A stretch of DNA of 64,000 nt from NCBI RefSeq assembly GCF_000142905.1, contig NW_013657667.1, positions 11,722 to 75,721 on the forward strand. The letters run 5' to 3'. The DNA comes from Thecamonas trahens ATCC 50062. Its lineage: Eukaryota; Apusozoa; Apusomonadida; Apusomonadidae. The translations under genes were made by a program, and so were the position numbers. Under the pieces are notes generated by a model. That model had not been told where the DNA came from. It searched no databases and saw nothing but the letters and a program-made list of their open reading frames with translations. This document shows, one piece after another, positions 18,311 through 28,912 of the stretch (the first letter of the stretch is position 1; every line of letters begins with the position of its first letter).

Positions 18311-20235
18311 ATGTCCACCGACAAAGAAGAGTTCAAACTCANNNNNNNNNNNNNNNNNNNNNNNNNNNNNNNNNNNNNNNNNNNNNNNNNNNNNNNNNNN
18401 NNNNNNNNNNNNNNNNNNNNNNNNNNNNNNNNNNNNNNNNNCGCCTAACCCCCCCCCCCCCCCCCCCCCCCCCGTCCCCGCGGGACACTCACCCTTCCCC
18501 CCTCTCCTCCTCCCCTCCCCGTCCACACCCACCACAGGAGAGCATCCGCCTTCAAGAAGCCCTGGACAAGCCCGAGTTCCGCGAGTTGCTGTTAGAGTAT
18601 GTGCGGGAGATTTCTGATCCTGCTACGCTTGCTGCTCGTGAGGCGGAACTGATCGCCATGGAGAAGGAAGCCGGCAATGGTGACGTCGCCTTTCTCCATC
18701 CTCGTCCAGGTTTCGTGGTCAAGACCTACGTGGCCGGCGATGATGAGGACAAGGTCTTTATCAACATGGCGATCGCCGATGGCATTGATCCGGCTGTTCC
18801 CACGCCTTCGGATGGGGGTGTCCACTGGGCTTTCCCCTACGCCCTGACTTCGTCGCGCACTGATGTGGACAAGTCGGGCAACGAGGTCACCGTCTACGAC
18901 GTCGCCTTCCATCCCGATACCGTTGCCCTTGCCAACAAGGACAACATGCCGTCGCGTCTCCGCGACACCCTCATCCTCACCGCCATCGACGCTATTCGCG
19001 ACGCCTACAACGTAGAGCTCCTCCGCCCCGGCTCTGACAAGCTCGTCGTCCTCCGCAACAAAAAGTACTTTGGTGTCGCCCGCCCCTCGGTCATCCGCTC
19101 CTCATCGGGCTCTACCCCTTCCGCTTCTACTGCCGCCGCCGCTGCCGCCGCTTTCGCCGCCCCCACTCCCACCTCCAACTCCACTCCCGCCCCAGCTCCC
19201 GCTCCCGCCCCCGCCCCGTCGCCGCTCATCGAGGATCTCGGCCCGGCTGCACCAAGCACCCCAAGCCTCACCACTCCGTCCTACAAGCTCGTCCATCAGG
19301 GCACCTTTGACATGCGTGACCATCTCATGACTCGTGTTGCCTCCCGCAGCACCCGCCCGGCCAAGCTCGTTCTCTCCATCGAGCTACCCGAGTGCGCGTC
19401 GGCCGGAGGTATCGATCTGGAGCTCGACGAAGGCTCGGTCTCGCTCTCTGTTCCTGACCTCTACGAGCTCCATGTCGCGCTCCCGTTTCCTGTCGATGAC
19501 GAGTTTTCTCGTGCCCAGTTTATCACCGCCTCGCGCACCCTCCGCCTCGAGATGAAAGTTGTACCCGGCGAGCTTCCGCAGCTCCCTGCGTCTGAGCCGA
19601 CTACCGAGCCAACTCCCGAGCCGACTCTCGAGCCAACTCCCGAGCCGACTCCCGAGCCGACTCCCGAGCCAACTCCCGAGCCGGCCCGGACACCAGACGC
19701 CGACCATGAGCGCCCGAGCCACACGATTGACCTCACGGCCACGTCTCTCACCGTCACCATTCCCATCGCGTCGATCAACCGGTCGACGCTCTCGGTCGAG
19801 TCGACACCTACCCGCCTTGTCGTTGCCTTTCACACCTTTTCGGCGCCCGCCACTCTCTACAAGCTTGATCTCCCGCTCGACGCACACCCGGTTGTCCCGG
19901 ACGCCACGACCTCGACTTGCACCCTCTCGAACCTCACTATCGGCCTCACACGAGCCGCCGCCGCTCCTGTCTCCGATCTCGAGCCGACTTCCACCCCTGA
20001 CTCGCACGGCCCCGTCGCCGTCGATGATCCCATCCTCGCCGCCGCCAAGCGCTACAACGAGACTATCGCCCGCAACCGCAGCACCTTGTCGTCTGTCACC
20101 CCGAAGCTTTCCGCCACCCAGCCGGTCGCATCACCTGCCACGCCTCGTGCCCCCGTCCGCAACCCCATCCCTTCCCTTGTCTTCAACACCCGCGACATCA
20201 TCCTCTCCAATGAGCTCATGTACCGACTCGAATGA
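18311..20235 (+). CDS. DNAAF2: Kintoun/DNAAF2-like dynein assembly factor, interrupted by a gap
   Basis: PIH-domain co-chaperones of the Kintoun type help assemble axonemal dynein arms in the cytoplasm with Hsp90/Hsp70. Exon 1 starts at 18311 (MSTDKEEFKL) and runs into a 100-N gap. Exon 2 begins at 18538 after CACCACAG and continues IRLQEALDKPEFRELLLEYV, which fits the family directly. The PIH domain includes PGFVVKTYV, KVFINMAI and TVYDVAFHPDTVALA. After Ala/Pro linkers there is a CS-like beta-rich segment, a repeated TPEP stretch (19597-19683), and a second beta-rich segment ending near residue 560. The Kintoun assignment rests on the long HPD/CS-like C-terminal part in addition to PIH; another PIH1D paralog is possible. 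Its presence implies motile cilia or flagella. Confidence 0.88.
18342..18441. other. Assembly gap (100 N)
   Basis: Exactly 100 N, a placeholder of unknown true size. It hides the end of Kintoun exon 1 and the start of its intron, and is followed by a 25-C run after six bases. Confidence 0.99.
18449..18473 (+). repeat. 25-nt poly-C run next to the gap
   Basis: Twenty-five C lie inside the Kintoun intron, immediately after the assembly gap. Confidence 0.95.
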
Positions 20236-20279
20236 AGCCATCGCTCCCCTTGCGACCGCCTGCCACCACCTGTCGCACC

Positions 20280-22663
20280 ATGCTTGTCGTCCCCGAGCCC
20301 GTCCTCGGCACAGGCTTTGCTTGGAAGAAGAACGCCAAGCTGAGCAACAACTACTTTACCACACAATCCCCTTCCCTGGGTATGTGACACTGCCAGCATT
20401 CTCTCCCCCACCATGCTCACCCTCATTTCATTTCATTGGCAAGCACTCACGTCCCGCTCTTGTCCCTCGCGCAGCATTCGGCTCGCGGCTGCTGGGCTTC
20501 TCTCGCTTTCGTGTGGTGTCGTCCATCTGTTCGTTTATGTTTGCATCGGCAGAGAGTGAGGAAGAGATCGAAAATGATTTCTACCGACTGACACGTGCCT
20601 ATGTCAAGGAGTTTGGCGAGTACCACAAGAACAATCTCCAGCCAGACTGGCAGAACGTCATCATCTTCTTTACCGATCTCGCAGAGCGCATCGCTGCCGC
20701 AGATGGTCGTGGCGAAGCGCTCGCCGATCTTCCCAGCGAGTCAGGGCCTGCTGCTGGTCCTCGGCATGTCTTGAAAGCCCAGGCTGAAGCCCCGGCCGAG
20801 CACGTTGTCGCACCGCCATCGTCGCCCACATTGTCCAGCTCCAACGATCCACGCTCTGCGCTCGAGCGCGCTGCTGACATCCGTCATCGCGTCGAGGCCT
20901 GCGAGTGGGCTGACGAGCTGGATTCCGCCATGTGGAGCAGATCGTACGCTTTGCCTCCGATGATGGCCTCGCCGGCGATGGCCGCGCTTGTCGAGGCCGA
21001 CCGCGCCTGGCTCCACCGAGTAGTCACGCACTGCTTCCTTGTCCGCAACCGCGAGGAGATCATGGCCGGCCTCGACGTGACCATGAATGCCGTTCTTGCT
21101 CGCGAGCGCTCGGCGCTCTCCGAGATCAAGACATACCTCCCGGTTCTCCTTGGCCGCATCCGCCACCCGCTTGGCTGGCTTGCCGCGAGCTGCAAAGCTG
21201 ACTTTGTCGAGCTCTTTGTGGCACCAGCCGAGGCCGACGCGGCCGCCGGGCGCCTTGATCCGACTGCTGTCCGCGAAGCACTCCGCGATGCTCGTGCCTT
21301 TGTCGACAAAGCCGCCGGCACGGTTGCGGACGCCTTCTTTGCAACCTTTGCCATCCTCACCTCCTCCTCCGACGCCTTCCAAGACCAGGTCCGCGCCTCG
21401 GTCCGTGACGCTCTCATCGAGCTCTTCTACCCGGCGCTCCTCGATCTCTACAGCGTTGCACACGCCGAGGAGCATGCCCGGTTTGAGGCCAATGCCGCGG
21501 GTATGGCCGACATGTCTCCCCACGACCTTGGCCTCTCTGACAAGTTTGTCGACGGCTTCCTCGCCTCAACCGCACTCACCGATGCACTTGCTACCATGGC
21601 AAACCACGCGCTTCCGGTCCGCAAGCTCAAGGCGCTCATTCATGGCATCGAGAAGCTCACTGCTGACGTTGCGGAACACATCGCTCGCACCGATGCGGCT
21701 GCTGTCCTCGCGCCACAAGTTATGGTCGTCCTTGGCGCCGGTGGTGTCGGCAAGACCACTCTTGTTCGGTCGGTAGCCGGCCTCCCGTTTGATGCCGACT
21801 ACGATCCTACGCCGCGCCCGGACCTTGTTACCACCCGTTTCCGCCTTGAGAGCCACGACAGCGAGCTGCCGCTGACGCTTGTTGACACGCCATCGTCCGA
21901 TTTTTTTGCTGACCAGATCCCCGACTGGATCCACACGGTCTCCTCGTTTGTCTTTGTCTTTTCGCTCGTCTCATACTCGTCGTTCATGCACGTTGAGCAG
22001 TTGGCGGCCCGTGTCGCTGCCGCCCGCAACACCTCGCTCTCCTCGCTCAACGTGGCCCTGGTTGGGACCCATGCCGATCGCGTCGATGACCGTGTCGTTG
22101 CTGCCGACCTCATTGCCACTCTCGCCGACCGCCTCGGCTGCATGGTCTTTGAGATCTCGTCGGCCGAGCCGTCGGTCGCCCCACACTTTGTCACCGCCGC
22201 CATCAGCGAGCTTGCTCTCCATCATGTCCGCACTGAGCGGACCACTGTCACCTTTGCTGCCGACGACGTTGTCCCCATGATGTGCTGGGCAGCCGTCTCT
22301 GCTCCCATCATACACCGCCTCGTCCCGCAGCTCTACTTTATTGACGACTACCTCGACATCGCCTACACCCGTGGTCAGTCTGGCTACATGCTCTCCACCG
22401 CCTCCACGGCCATCTTCTACGTCGCCATGACTCCGCTGTCTAGCATCCGTGGCGCTTCTCCCGTTCCGGCACCCGATCCCGTTCCGCGCTCGCCGTCGTC
22501 TGACCATCTCTCCACCGACGCCGCAGACGGCCTCGTGGAAATCGATGCTTGCAAAGACGAAGCGCTTCAACTGAACGATCTTCCCGCTCCCGTACCGCCA
22601 CCCTCCGCCGAGCCGCCCGTCACCGAACCCTCGCCAGAGTCCGATCTACTGGCCGGCCCGTAA
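20280..22663 (+). CDS. VPS9-domain protein with an inserted Ras-like GTPase domain
   Basis: Exon 1 is 20280-20379 (MLVVPEPVLGTGFAWKKNAK). The intron starts GTATGT and ends at either 20474 or 20552; both keep frame, giving 762 or 736 aa. Numbering here uses the longer form. The first about 360 residues are helical. From about 365 the sequence follows a VPS9 Rab-GEF domain (FYPALLDLYSVA, then PVRKLKALIHGIEKL). Instead of continuing, it passes into a small GTPase (about 447-625) with GAGGVGKTT (P-loop), YDPT in switch I, DTPSSD for DxxG and GTHAD for the base-binding motif. VPS9 then resumes at AADDVVPMMCWAAV and ends FIDDYLDIAYTRGQSGYMLS. The VPS9 catalytic Asp (about 630) and Tyr (about 670) are both present. 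VPS9 domains activate Rab5-class GTPases on endosomes. The tail is Pro-rich. Confidence 0.85.
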
Positions 22664-22691
22664 CTTGTCTCCGCCCGTCGCACCATCTCAC

Positions 22692-25108
22692 ATGGCATTC
22701 ACCCTCGACGCCCGCATCGACGCCTACCTCGCCAGCTTTCACCGCTCTGAGTTGGATGCATTCGGCGACGCCGTCGCAACCACCGTCCAGTCGGTGTCTG
22801 CCGCTGGCCCAGGCACCGCCTCCCCCGCGCCACCGGCACCGTCGTCGCCGCGCCGCCGTCGCGCCGTGCCTCGCGATCACCTCGCTTTTCTTCCTGTCCA
22901 CCTCACCGTCTTCCACATCGCTCTCGCCATCGATGCCATGAACATGCTGCATGTCGACCGTACGCTCGCTCTTGCCCCCATCCCCATCCCCTGGGTCGTT
23001 GTTGCCACGCCCGCGCCCGCGATCGCAATCGCGATCGCGATCAATCGCCAAAATAGCCAAACTCAGGAAAAAGCCGCAGTTGGTCTGGCCTCTCTCTTCG
23101 CTACAAAAAGATCGTGCTTCCCACCCTCAGATCGTGCTTCCCACCCTCTCCACTCACTCCCATCATGCGCTGCTGTTCTTCTACTCTCAGCTGAGCTTGG
23201 CCATGCGCTTCTTCCGACTGACACCGAGTCCTCGCTCGACTGGCAGGCAGGCAATGCCGCGCTTGCGTCTTCTGTCGCCCGTTTCCTCGGCATGCCGGGC
23301 ATTGCCGGCGTTAACATCCACGTCCACCGCTCACTCACCAGCTGGCCGGCGGCGTCGAGTGTGGCGGCACGGACGCCGCAGAGGCTTGGGCGCATTGTCC
23401 ACCTCCATGCGCTGGTGTGGGAAGTCGGCCCACCCGCTGAAGCCGCAGTCGGGCACTGCTTCACCTGCCCGCGGCTCGAGTGCCACCACCCGGGCACCCT
23501 GGTCCGCTCACGGACAGCCGCAGCCAGCCTCGTCTGTCCGGGCTGTGGCGCTCGGGTTGTCGAGGATCTCTCTGCCCGCGCCGTCGTCGCCCACCACCAC
23601 GCGCTGGTTGTCCGTGCTGACGCCTCGCCGTTTGCGGCGCGGACCCTGCTCGTGGTCATCACACCTGTGGCCGGCGATCCGCACGCCTTTGGCATCGCCC
23701 CGCGCAAGCTTGCGCCTGGCCAGTGGATCACCTGCATTGGACGGATCGAGGAGGCCGACAGCATCCGCGCCGCGCCGATGGTTGTCACCGCCTCGGTCAA
23801 TCATGTTCCGCCGCCGCTCCCCCGCCGCTCCCTTCACCGTGCCTTGCGCCGCTCCCCTCCATTCTTAGCGATCCGGCGCTCATCCACGCCTGCCCGTTCC
23901 TCCTTCTCCAGCTCGGTCTGGTCGTCTCGGCAGTAGCAAGTGCGGCAGGTGGGCGTAGCGTCGACGCGCCCGCTGCCGCCGCTTTGTGGGCTACCCATGT
24001 CCTTGTTGTGACCTCGGCCGACGACGCAGGCGTCCGCGATGTGGTCGTCGGCGAGGTCTGCGCCTCTACCGCAGCCATTGTCCTCGCCTCGACCACGCTC
24101 AAAACCAGCATTAGCGCCGACGTGTCCAAGTCGGGCTGGTCGCGGTCGGGCGCACTCCCGCTCTGCTCCCACCGCGTCATCGCGCTCCCACACGCCGACC
24201 ATGTCCGCAAGGCCGACGCCTGCCAGATCGGCCTCATCATGTCGGCCGCACGGGTCCCACTTCAGCGCGCCCAGCACGGCGCAGACTCTCTGGCGGTCCC
24301 GGCTTCGGTGTGGGCACTCACGACCGCTGCCGCAAGCTCCGACTCCGGTCCTGGCCCCGGCTCCATCTGCTGTGACGACTTTGTCGACCTCGCTGCTTCG
24401 TCGTCGCGCCGGGTCGTCGCCCCACTGCCGAGTGCCACCCGTCGTACTCGGCTCCATCTCGCTTCCAAGATTGTCGCTGCCCACATCGCGCCGCACGCTC
24501 ACCTTGTCTTTTACATTCCGCACAGCTCGAGCTCAAAGCAGTACATGGCTGCCCGGTTCGGGAGCCAGCTGGAGCCTGATGGCCGCGTCGACTTTGGAAC
24601 TCGGTTCCTCTGGCACGCCCAGGCTGTTGCCCGCCAGGCCGATCTTGCCCGCATTGTTTCCCTCTCGACGCCGGCCTCGGACCTCCTCGACCGCTACTAC
24701 CAGAGCCAACGCGCGCGTGGCGGGCTCATCCGCGTCGCCGACCTCGACACCCTCGCTCGCTGCGCCAAAGTCATCTGTGCGCTCGACGGCGGCACGTCCT
24801 TTGGCGCTGGCCCTGTCAACGATGACGCCTCGACAGACGTCGACGACGACTCCGATGATGACAGCCGTCACGCCGATAGCCTGCCGCTTGCCCAGCCGGT
24901 CCACGCCGCGCTCGCGGTCGTGCTCATGGAGGAGACTCTCATGGCGCGCCACGGGGCCAGCGCTGCGCTTCTCCTCTCATTCAGCGAAGCTTTTGCCCGT
25001 GGAATTGGAACATCGGCTCTAGTCACTGACTACGCCGGCGCCACTCTTGGTGAGCGCGCGCTTGCGTTTGCCCATGATCTCGACAGCTTTCTCGCGCGCG
25101 AGTGGTGA
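22692..25108 (+). CDS. MCMDC2: MCM domain-containing protein 2 homolog (frameshifted)
   Basis: MCMDC2 is a catalytically degenerate MCM relative needed for meiotic recombination in animals. Exon 1 is 22692-22959, the intron is 22960-23190 (GTACGC...TCTCAG) and exon 2 is 23191-25108. The junction gives MLHVDPELGHALL, the expected MCM N-terminal motif. Other marks are an OB-fold with a zinc-binding pair (CFTCPRLECHHPG and CPGCG), FLLLQLGLVVSAVA, and the C-terminal lid DLLDRYYQSQRA and IRVADLDTLARCAKVICAL. No Walker A or arginine-finger block is visible, as in MCMDC2. The frame changes by -1 near 23819-23823 (C5); one extra C gives a continuous 728-aa protein. A GT-AG intron there would not preserve phase. 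It starts 29 bp after the previous stop. Confidence 0.82.
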
Positions 25109-25246
25109 CCGCGAGGCGAAACCGCCAAACGTCATTCGGCAGTTGAGCGACGACGGCTCGCATAACAACGGCCACCGACGCAAGACACAGCCCACCCCCC
25201 ACACCACTCCGCTCTGTTCTGCCAGTAAGGGCTCGAGGCAAAGCTC

Positions 25247-26713
25247 ATGGGCCTCTTCTGTCGGTCAAGTCGTGGCAGTAGCAAGAGCGGAAAGAAGGGC
25301 CGGGGCAAGGCCGATGGAGGCATGACGGCCAAGGAGGTGAACGCTGCGGTAAAGAAGGCGACGGCCGTGGCCAAGACTTCGGGATCCGGCACGGTAGTTC
25401 TCCTCAATGTTCCGCTCTCCCCGGCTGCACTGCCAAAGCCGTTGCTCAAGCTCGGTAGAGAGCTCAAGTCGCTCACGCTTGGCTCGAACGGTCTCGGCCG
25501 GCTGCCCAAGGACCTGCTGACCTTTGCGTCGTCGCTCGTGGAACTCAACGTCCACGACAACCCCATCAAGATGCTCCCGGTCGGCTTTGAGCAGTTTACC
25601 ATGCTCGAGACGCTGCGGGTGGCCCGAAACGACCTGTCGCCGTCGGTGCCAATGACGCTCGGCATGCTCAAGCACCTGCGGATCCTGGACATTTCACACA
25701 ACCGGATCAAGAGTCTCAACTCAGGCCTCACCGGCCTAGCTGCACTCACCAAGCTCGATGCCTCGCATAACGCCATTGCTAGTGGTGATGAACACATCAT
25801 GGGCCTGGAAAACTTGACCTCGCTCGACTTGTCGCATAACAAGTTGTCGGCGGTGAGCGATCGGCTCTCCGCGCTGGCACGCCTCGTCTCGCTCAATGTC
25901 GGTCACAACGCGCTGCTTGAGCTCCCAGACGTGTTTGACTCGCTCACCAGCCTTCGCATGCTTCAGCTCGATGGCAACATGCTGCAGACGCTGCCACTTT
26001 CACTCGGAGCGCTTGCCGGTGGCATTCTCTCGGTCGTCTCGCTCGGGGGCAACACTCTTGATGACATGCCGGACTCGGTCATGCCTGACATGGAGACGGC
26101 CGAGCTGTTGGAGGCGCTTGCCGCGCTTGCGCACGGCGACGACGAGCCTACAGCGCCGACGCTCACGGGCGAGGTGAGCGGCTCCGACGCCGACGGCTCA
26201 CGCCTCGACTCGGATGACGAGCCCGACAGCGACGGCGACGAGCATGACCTGTTGCTGCCCTCGCCGTCACGGCCGCTCATCCCACCTGACCTCCCAAACC
26301 CGCTCGCCACCGATTCGCGTGAGGGGACTGGGGAGTGGCAGGGCTCGGGCTCCGATGCCTGGGCAGTGGTCCCAGCCACAGGTGACGACGGCGACGTGGC
26401 GTCGGACCAGTTCTACGGCGAAGACCTTGTTCTTGCCCACACCTACGAGCACACCTACGAGCACACCTACGAGCACACTTACGAGAACATCTACGAGCAG
26501 AGCGGCAAAGACGATGGCGACGACGGTGACGGCAATGACAATTACGAGTACGAGCAGGATCCTGGAAGCGACGACGGCTACGAGAGCGCGAGTAGTCACG
26601 ACCTTCATCACCGGCGGGTCATCTCCTCTGTGGTTCTCGACAGCGAAGACAGTGTCGCCGAGCTTGTGGCTCGCGCCCGCGACGCCGATGCTGACGAGTC
26701 CGAGCGGTTTTGA
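25247..26713 (+). CDS. Leucine-rich repeat protein, N-terminal part or whole
   Basis: The 488-aa reading frame starts MGLFCRSS, where Gly2 and Cys5 could accept lipid, though this is not a strict myristoylation motif. Residues about 60-285 hold roughly nine LRRs of the LxxLxLxxNxLxxLP type (for example LTSLDLSHNKLSAVSDRLSAL), like plant and slime-mould intracellular Ras-group LRR proteins. The rest is acidic and disordered, with four HTYE repeats (about 26440-26485) and Asp/Gly-rich stretches. A TGA at 26711-26713 ends it just after a T4 run. One extra T would continue straight into the 399-codon frame that follows, giving 887 aa. I think one gene is more likely than two, because the second frame has no early ATG. 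Function unknown; scaffolding is a guess. Confidence 0.75.
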   Translation: MGLFCRSSRGSSKSGKKGRGKADGGMTAKEVNAAVKKATAVAKTSGSGTVVLLNVPLSPAALPKPLLKLGRELKSLTLGSNGLGRLPKDLLTFASSLVELNVHDNPIKMLPVGFEQFTMLETLRVARNDLSPSVPMTLGMLKHLRILDISHNRIKSLNSGLTGLAALTKLDASHNAIASGDEHIMGLENLTSLDLSHNKLSAVSDRLSALARLVSLNVGHNALLELPDVFDSLTSLRMLQLDGNMLQTLPLSLGALAGGILSVVSLGGNTLDDMPDSVMPDMETAELLEALAALAHGDDEPTAPTLTGEVSGSDADGSRLDSDDEPDSDGDEHDLLLPSPSRPLIPPDLPNPLATDSREGTGEWQGSGSDAWAVVPATGDDGDVASDQFYGEDLVLAHTYEHTYEHTYEHTYENIYEQSGKDDGDDGDGNDNYEYEQDPGSDDGYESASSHDLHHRRVISSVVLDSEDSVAELVARARDADADESERF

Positions 26714-27909
26714 GCGCGGGTGAGCTGCTGCGGTCGATATCGCTCGGCTCGCTGGGCTCGGTCCTCACCGCCACGTCCGAGTCGTCAGCGTTTGTGTTTC
26801 CGACTGCGCCTGCATTGGGCCCGCGGTCGCGGGCATTGCGCGACCACAATCCGAAGCGACGTGCTGCTCGGACAGCGTCAAACAAGGACCTCGGAGTCCG
26901 CCGTGAGGTTACTCAGCTCATTAACGATGTCATGCTCACGGTGGCCGAGGCGTCGGACCGCGCCCGTGCGCTTCCGCACTGCTCGGCCAAGCTTGAGTTG
27001 CTGGCGCACATTGCCGAGGTCAACAAGGCCTCGCTCCAGCTCGTCAACGCGGCGTCTGCACTGTCGCAGGCCGCAGAGCCGGTGACGGCGTCCATGACGT
27101 TGCAATCTGAGATGGTGACCACTCGCGCATGCCTAGTAGCTGTCCGCGCTGGCATGGACAAGCTGGACACGAAAGAGACGCCAGTGCGCAGGTCGCCACC
27201 GCGACAATGTCCTGTGCGCCGCCACGCCTCGCCGCAGGCCTCGCCCATCACCGCGGTCGAGTCGCCTCACCGTACAGCTCGACAGGACTCGGTTTCTCCG
27301 CCAGACACCGGTATGCGTGCTCTGCAGGCTTCACTCCACGAGGCGGACGCAGTGCTGAGCATGGTCCGCGCGGCATGTGGGCCGGAGCTTCTTCCGACGC
27401 CGGTGCGGCCGGCTCGGGCACTGAGCCCGTCGCCGCTCGACGAGCACCTCCGAGCGATGGCCCTCGCGGCTCGCGAGGCCGAGCTGGCGGCCCGCGAGGC
27501 GCAACTTGCTGAGCGGGAAGCGCAGCTGGCTGCCGCCGCCGCCGCTGTAGATGAGACGGAGACGGAAGGCTGCTGCCGCGAGTCGGACGATGCGTTTACT
27601 CTTGTGAATCCGGCCGATGACGACGAGTGCGAGCTGCTGATGCAGGACTTGCTTGCGGAAGGACTGCAGGTGCCAGCGGCGGCCGTGGCCGCAGCGATCG
27701 AGGGCAGCAGCACGCCCAGCAAGCGGACAGCGGCACTAGGCAGCGGTGAGCCGCCGCTTCGGTGGGCGCCGTTGGGCTCACCGCCGCGGCGCGGGTACTA
27801 CCAGCGCGGATTCCACCGGCCGGTGGAAGCAACGCCGTCGGTGCGGCGGCTGGCTGACGTCGATGCCGTGGAGCGGGCGGTGCCGCTGCGGCACCGACTG
27901 GGCGGCTGA
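26714..27909 (+). CDS. Probable C-terminal part of the LRR gene
   Basis: This frame is open from about 26692 to a stop at 27909 but its first in-frame ATG is only near 26929, so it lacks a natural start at its 5' end. It begins protein-like (GELLRSISLGSLGSVLTATS). It has a helical segment (about 26890-27130), an Arg/Pro/Ser-rich middle and a heptad-like AREAELAAREAQLAEREAQL coiled coil (about 27460-27540). It most likely belongs to the preceding LRR gene through a one-base error at 26708-26711. It ends 5 bp before the stop of the convergent DNAJC25 gene. No family recognised. Confidence 0.6.
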
Positions 27910-27914
27910 GCCAG

Positions 27915-28868
27915 TTACAGCTTGATCTCGGGCGGGACATCCTCTTCAACGGCGTCGGTCTCGTCCTCGCCATCGAGCAGTTCCGAGACGTCGTAGCCCT
28001 GGTTGGCAAAGTGCTCGAGGAGCATGTCCTGCCGCTTGCGGCCCATGGTGTAGTAGTTGTTGATAAACTCGTTGCATTGGTCGACGCCGTGGGGAAAGGC
28101 GTGGTGAAGCGGGCGCGGGTGGCCCATGATGGAGTGGTGCCAGACCCGGATGAGGCCGTCGACGGCGGCCTTGGGCAGGAGGAGGAAGCGAACAAAGAGC
28201 AGCTCTTCCCAGGTGGGGTACTCTGCGCCAAAGACGCGAATCTCGTTCTCATCGATGCTCTCGTCGACAGACGCCTGCTGAGCCTTCAGCTTCTTCTTGG
28301 CCTTGCGCAGCGCCTTCTTGGACAGATCCTTCTTCTTGAGCTCCTTCTTCAGCTCCGAGGCCTTGATCTTGACCACAGCCTCGCGGGCCTTTCCATAGTA
28401 GTGGCGATAGTTGTACATGCGGACCGAGTAGTGGAAGAAAGTGAGGAGCGTGAGGATGCCGGCCACCACCGTCGGCACAGGAGTCTGTCTCTGCCGCGTC
28501 CGGTACCGATCCATCATGGTCGCCTCGTACCGATCCATGGGCACGTCGTCGATGCCTTCACGGAGCTCTTCTCCGGTACGGAGATAGTGCGAGAGGCGAT
28601 CATCATACCTCCTCCGCTCTTTCTCGTCCGAAAGTACCTCGTACGCCGCAGCAACTGCGATAAACAGGTCCTCGGCATCAGGATCCGGGTTCTTGTCCGG
28701 GTGGAGCGCCACCGCCAGCTTGCGGTAAGCCCGTTTGAGCTGCTTGGGCGTTGCTGTCGGCTCGACTCCAAGCAGATGGTAGTAGTTCTCCAAAGCCAAA
28801 GTCGGCGCACACATGCACACCACCACAAGAACGGCTACACTCACCACCATGACTCGTCCGAACTGCAT
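27915..28868 (-). CDS. DNAJC25: DNAJC25-like ER membrane J-protein
   Basis: The 317-aa product starts with a signal peptide (MQFGRVMVVSVAVLVVVCMC to about residue 24). A J domain follows at once (about 27-95) with the catalytic HPD in VALHPDKNPD, which stimulates Hsp70. Next come a membrane segment (about 148-170, VVAGILTLLTFFHYSV), a basic helical stretch rich in KKxLKK and a conserved C-terminal region (TWEELLFVRFLLLPKAAV, GVDQCNEFINNYY). The order is that of DNAJC25, an ER membrane J-protein with a lumenal J domain. The start is the ATG that yields the signal peptide; the frame runs 70 codons further upstream through G-rich sequence that looks non-coding. Confidence 0.92.
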   Translation of the reverse strand: MQFGRVMVVSVAVLVVVCMCAPTLALENYYHLLGVEPTATPKQLKRAYRKLAVALHPDKNPDPDAEDLFIAVAAAYEVLSDEKERRRYDDRLSHYLRTGEELREGIDDVPMDRYEATMMDRYRTRQRQTPVPTVVAGILTLLTFFHYSVRMYNYRHYYGKAREAVVKIKASELKKELKKKDLSKKALRKAKKKLKAQQASVDESIDENEIRVFGAEYPTWEELLFVRFLLLPKAAVDGLIRVWHHSIMGHPRPLHHAFPHGVDQCNEFINNYYTMGRKRQDMLLEHFANQGYDVSELLDGEDETDAVEEDVPPEIKL

Positions 28869-28912
28869 ACTTGTACCGAGTGCCGTCAGTAGAGTGAGGT
28901 AGCTGCTACCCG

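Noticed and set aside
18123-18341. Continuation of the PAP2-like protein toward Kintoun
   Set aside because: The frame is open only by chance through C-rich leader sequence; the -1 frame gives a natural end at 18122, and Kintoun has its own start and family-specific N-terminus.
23805-23868. A 64-nt GT-AG intron in MCMDC2
   Set aside because: The exon phases do not match; using it would put the downstream part in the wrong frame.
26714-26733. Independent gene starting at 26710
   Set aside because: The apparent start is TTG, not ATG, and the sequence continues smoothly from the LRR frame if one T is added.
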